Both the position numbers and the translations under genes were made by a program. From Fen-1258 sp964441505 (GTDB lineage: Bacteria; Bacteroidota; Ignavibacteria; Ignavibacteriales; Melioribacteraceae): DNA of 64,000 bases. The notes beneath the pieces were generated by a model. It was not told where the DNA came from. It made no database searches and saw nothing but the letters and a program-made list of their open reading frames with translations. Positions 62,301-64,000 of this stretch are shown piece by piece. The stretch covers positions 79,847 through 143,846 of the forward strand of contig CAYTUV010000005.1 of NCBI GenBank assembly GCA_964441505.1, given 5' to 3'. Numbering within the stretch: position 1 is the first letter of the stretch; each line of letters opens with the position of its first letter.

Positions 62301-62941
62301 CGCTTACCACCGTACTTTCTTCCGCCGAGCTGCTTGAAAGATATGGGAGAAAGTGGGATGTTGATAAGTACAACGAACATATCTTTAATATCAAAAATTC
62401 GGTAGACAATCTGATCCAATTGGTTAACGATATTCTTACAATAGGAAGAACCGAGACAGGTAAAATGGAGCTTAACCTCAAACAGCTTAACTTCTGTGAA
62501 TTCTGTCGTGCTATAATTAAAGAGGTTACTTCTCTCACCACAAATAAACACGAGATTTCATTTAACTATGTTACAGAGCAAAAATATTTCTACATTGATG
62601 AAAAATTACTCAGGTTTATTCTTGTAAATCTTCTAACAAACGCTATCAAATATTCGCCTAATGGAGGTAAGATTTGTCTGGAAACAGATTATAAGGCAGA
62701 TCAATTGATAATAAAAATCTCCGACGAGGGGATTGGGATAAGTGAAAAAGATCGGAAAAGTTTGTTTGAACCGTTCCAAAGGGGAAGCAACACTCAAAAC
62801 ATTCCGGGTACCGGCCTGGGCCTATCTATCGTAAAAAAATCAGTGGAGATTCTTAAAGGCAACATTGAAATAGAAAGTAATTTAAATAATGGCTCAACTT
62901 TTACTATATTTATTCCGGCCGATTTAGATTATTCAAATTGA
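59384..62941 (+). CDS. Membrane-anchored seven-PAS histidine kinase
   Basis: A sensor kinase of about 1185 residues; of the TTG-ATG-ATG series at 59381 the first ATG is taken, with no clear Shine-Dalgarno. Residues about 13-50 are two hydrophobic helices (PILLTGLFFCALLIILTIHF and SLIITTAASVLYWRL), so the sensors are cytoplasmic. Seven PAS units follow, with one unusual: PAS3 carries a Cys cluster (KKCYHVLQGNSVPCSFCTNK) that may bind metal or sense redox. HisKA phosphoacceptor TASHEFRTPLTTVLSSAE. HATPase_c with NAIKYSPNGGKICLE, SDEGIGIS and GTGLGLSIVKKS. A LytTR regulator follows 34 bases later. Confidence 0.94.
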   Translation: MMNFKQLKYYRNAKPILLTGLFFCALLIILTIHFGLSPSLIITTAASVLYWRLKRSRYYLNLYNAEIKYNALIKHFGQIVKYANDMIFLLDDEARITEVSDKACSMLGYSREELLAMSAIDLRPQELKINFKNFINNFPLDEGKIYNTEYLRKDGTRFHVEVSARSFYIEGKLYLQAISRDISDRLLKDEALRISEERYRALFENNPNPMWIYDVDTLEFITVNEAAVSHYGYSKEEFLSMTLLDIRPEDDIPKLLENISSRTEFLQDSRGWRHKKKDGSIISVEIFSYSLSVFGEKKTRLVTVKDVTEQTSVQDALNTEREQLLSIFGSIDEAIYVADMDTHEILYANEATKKIFGSHLIGKKCYHVLQGNSVPCSFCTNKIIKEMNYRPYFWESYNPVADRTYQIIDRVIKWTDGQDVRFELAVDITAKKEAEQILRESEERYRALVNKLPDFVLVLIDQKIVFVNDIALEMSGYSLYDLIGEPILKFINPIYRLFVLDKIKHYASGEEVGIFEIEVLFKNRKVRAVNVQSARITYNKIRATLIVLTDITERKKAEEKLRLLAQAVKSSSEGISISDLNSNLIFVNEAFTKIFGYDESELMGKHVDILRSKRNPQPLLTEIEKATINGGWTGELMNRKKDGTEFPILLSTSSVLNEKGFPYALVGITRDISQQKLAEKILIESEERYRNIFDYSPIGIYRTTPDGRILLANPALVDMLGYPSAEELKKINLNNSDYPRKDFLERIEKEGKIIGYEAAWLRYDGTKIFANENAKVISGDNGETLYYEGTVEDITEQKSIEEELQKYRLHLEELVDERTSELKISKERFKSLAEHTQDIIIRLSAKLEHIYVNPVFEKILGISSNAILGKTIREIGMPPKVVDELESVLLKVFETKELNKHEMQLPNKNWFDWSIIPEFDPEGNVITIVLNGRDITERINLEESIKNALENEKILNEMKTKFISTASHEFRTPLTTVLSSAELLERYGRKWDVDKYNEHIFNIKNSVDNLIQLVNDILTIGRTETGKMELNLKQLNFCEFCRAIIKEVTSLTTNKHEISFNYVTEQKYFYIDEKLLRFILVNLLTNAIKYSPNGGKICLETDYKADQLIIKISDEGIGISEKDRKSLFEPFQRGSNTQNIPGTGLGLSIVKKSVEILKGNIEIESNLNNGSTFTIFIPADLDYSN

Positions 62942-62975
62942 ATGAATAATAATATATTTTAAAATGGAAGATAAT

Positions 62976-63749
62976 ATGGAAAGGAAAATTCTTGTAATTG
63001 AAGATGATCATACTGTAAGGACAAATATTAAACTTCTGCTTGAGGAAGAGGGTTATAAAGTTTTTTGTACCGCCACAGGCGAAGAGGGAATTACACTGGC
63101 TTTAGAGATTTTGCCCTGTTTGATTATTTGTGATGTAATGATGCCGGGCATAGACGGTTATGAAGTTCTGAGAAGATTATCTGTCCCAAAAGAAACAACC
63201 TGCATTCCATTCATTTTTTTAACAGCCAAAGTAGAAAAGGAAAATCTGCGGCTTGGAATGCAGCTTGGTGCTGATGATTATATCTTCAAACCTTTTAAGG
63301 CGGATGACCTGATTAATGCGGTATCAACAAGACTAAAAAAATATGAATCAATTAAAGAAGAGTTCTTAATGAACTCTAAGAAAACCGCTGATAGTGAGGC
63401 GGATAAGATTCGGTTAACTGAAAACGAACGGCTCTTTCTTATTATCAATGGCGCTCCGCAATTTATTAAGATCGGCGAAATAAAATATATTAAGTCAAAA
63501 GATCAGTACACTAATGTGATGATGACCGACAGACCCCCCCTCTTAGTTCGTAAATCTCTTTCCACATGGGAAAATATACTCCCGGAATCTGTTTTTCTCC
63601 GTATCCACCGCTCGACAATTGTAAATATGAATTTAATTGTTAAGGTAGAAAAATGGTTCAGTAATTCATTCCATGTCTATTTACAGGGAATTGAAGAACC
63701 ATTTGTAATAAGCAGGAGATTTTCTTCTAAAATCAAATCTCATCTCTGA
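62976..63749 (+). CDS. LytTR-family response regulator
   Basis: A 257-residue regulator partnering the kinase upstream. Receiver about 1-125: phospho-Asp D53 (LIICDVMMPGIDGYE), switch Thr in FIFLTAKVEK and Lys K105 (DDYIFKPFKADDL). A 25-residue linker leads to the LytTR DNA-binding domain (about 155-257) with KIGEIKYIKSKDQYTNVMMT, VRKSLSTWENILPESVFLRI and HRSTIVNMNLIVKVEKW. The start at 62976 has GGAAG five bases upstream; 62964 is an alternative that adds four residues. Target genes unknown, though LytTR proteins often control envelope or competence functions. Confidence 0.94.
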   Translation: MERKILVIEDDHTVRTNIKLLLEEEGYKVFCTATGEEGITLALEILPCLIICDVMMPGIDGYEVLRRLSVPKETTCIPFIFLTAKVEKENLRLGMQLGADDYIFKPFKADDLINAVSTRLKKYESIKEEFLMNSKKTADSEADKIRLTENERLFLIINGAPQFIKIGEIKYIKSKDQYTNVMMTDRPPLLVRKSLSTWENILPESVFLRIHRSTIVNMNLIVKVEKWFSNSFHVYLQGIEEPFVISRRFSSKIKSHL

Positions 63750-63810
63750 TCTGATTTATTACAACCAATTCCGAGTTCATTCTAAAAAATTGAATTTGTT
63801 ATCAGATTGA

Positions 63811-63850
63811 GCTTTTCAATTCTTCAGGATAAACTCCACGACTGAAAAAT
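63811..63850. repeat. Fragment of a GTCATTTCGA-family repeat
   Basis: GCTTTTCAATTCTTCAGGATAAACTCCACGACTGAAAAAT matches the CTTCAATTTTTCAGGATAAACTCCGCGACTGAGAAAT core of the 115-base units at about 85-90%. The flanking ends are lost. Fourth remnant of this family in the window. Confidence 0.7.
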
Positions 63851-63935
63851 TTATTTAGTCGGCGCTGAAAAAATAAATAACATTATTCAAAAAGGTCTGA
63901 AAAGCAGAGAAGTAAGGTTTAAATTTGCAAGAGAA

Positions 63936-64000
63936 ATGAAAAACAACAATGAAAGCGATGAAATGATAGTGCAAAAGTTCATAGAGAATCTATACTACCA
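63936..64000 (+). CDS. Possible start of a gene, truncated by the window
   Basis: ATG at 63936 opens a frame to the window end (MKNNNESDEMIVQKFIENLY). The same frame is open upstream to a TGA at 63843-63845 (text KINNIIQKGLKSREVRF). No clear Shine-Dalgarno. Too little remains to assign it. Confidence 0.3.
   Translation, partial: MKNNNESDEMIVQKFIENLYY

Noticed and set aside
1..64000. UGA recoding (as Trp or Gly) in this genome
   Set aside because: Although UGA interrupts the receiver gene and precedes an open stretch after KirBac, UGA is a functional stop in ATGA and TGATG overlaps (36263, 47861, 52507), so a standard code holds.
1..64000. CRISPR array, tRNA or rRNA genes, or transposase genes
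   Set aside because: I scanned for evenly spaced direct repeats, tRNA-like arms and transposase motifs and saw none; the repeats here are palindromic and dispersed.

Overview
The window is an AT-rich, densely coded bacterial chromosome segment. I see no rRNA, tRNA, insertion sequence, phage gene or CRISPR array. The gene families point to the Bacteroidota/Ignavibacteriota side of the FCB group, with an Ignavibacterium/Melioribacter-like organism as my best inference. The supporting families are DUF5686 proteins with a carboxypeptidase-regulatory domain, DUF1684 lipoproteins, a LolA-like protein beside an ABC-2 exporter, LytTR regulation, very large multi-PAS histidine kinases, and lipobox and signal-peptide proteins typical of a didermic cell. 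Many genes nevertheless have clear Shine-Dalgarno sequences (for example 32598-32603 and 57938-57943). No taxonomic marker gene is present, so the assignment is inference.

Layout. 1-4.3 kb: the 5' part of a PAS protein, an intergenic region full of palindromic repeats, a KirBac potassium channel, an N-terminally truncated group II decarboxylase and a DUF1684 lipoprotein. 4.3-12 kb: an exported cyclomaltodextrinase-type GH13 enzyme, a DUF5686 outer-membrane protein, a TIGR01777 oxidoreductase and a three-gene operon of pilin-like proteins. 12-21.9 kb: an isoprenylcysteine-methyltransferase-like protein and an AmiC-type amidase, a small cytochrome c, DinB and methylglyoxal synthase, a Tat-exported class V aminotransferase homologue, a trypsin-fold lipoprotein, an M61 peptidase and a cytidylate-kinase-like protein.

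22-27.9 kb: the most system-like block, a five-gene minus-strand cassette. It holds two exported SGNH hydrolases, an AMP-forming acyl ligase, an acyl carrier protein and an MBOAT acyltransferase. Its logic resembles the Dlt D-alanylation and alginate O-acetylation systems and suggests acylation of an extracytoplasmic glycan.

28-49 kb: mostly housekeeping and envelope genes. They include a coiled-coil protein, YbaN, RmlA, a YbaK-type deacylase, a lipocalin-like lipoprotein, an AmpG-like MFS transporter with a large periplasmic insertion, an ABC exporter operon with a LolA-like protein, YceI, SucC, a galactokinase-fold protein that has lost its key catalytic residues, a TPR protein, AroE, and an aspC-pckA pair joined by an ATGA overlap.

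49.3-63.8 kb: a signalling island. It has four PAS-rich histidine kinases (about 490 to 1190 residues), a degenerate response-regulator gene broken by an in-frame UGA, an orphan cheW preceded by what looks like the first ten codons of a deleted chemoreceptor gene, and one complete kinase/LytTR-regulator pair. Palindromic intergenic repeats of several families punctuate the window. One core (GTCATTTCGA) recurs at about 0.7, 4.1, 30.2 and 58.8 kb, with a decayed piece at 63.8 kb.
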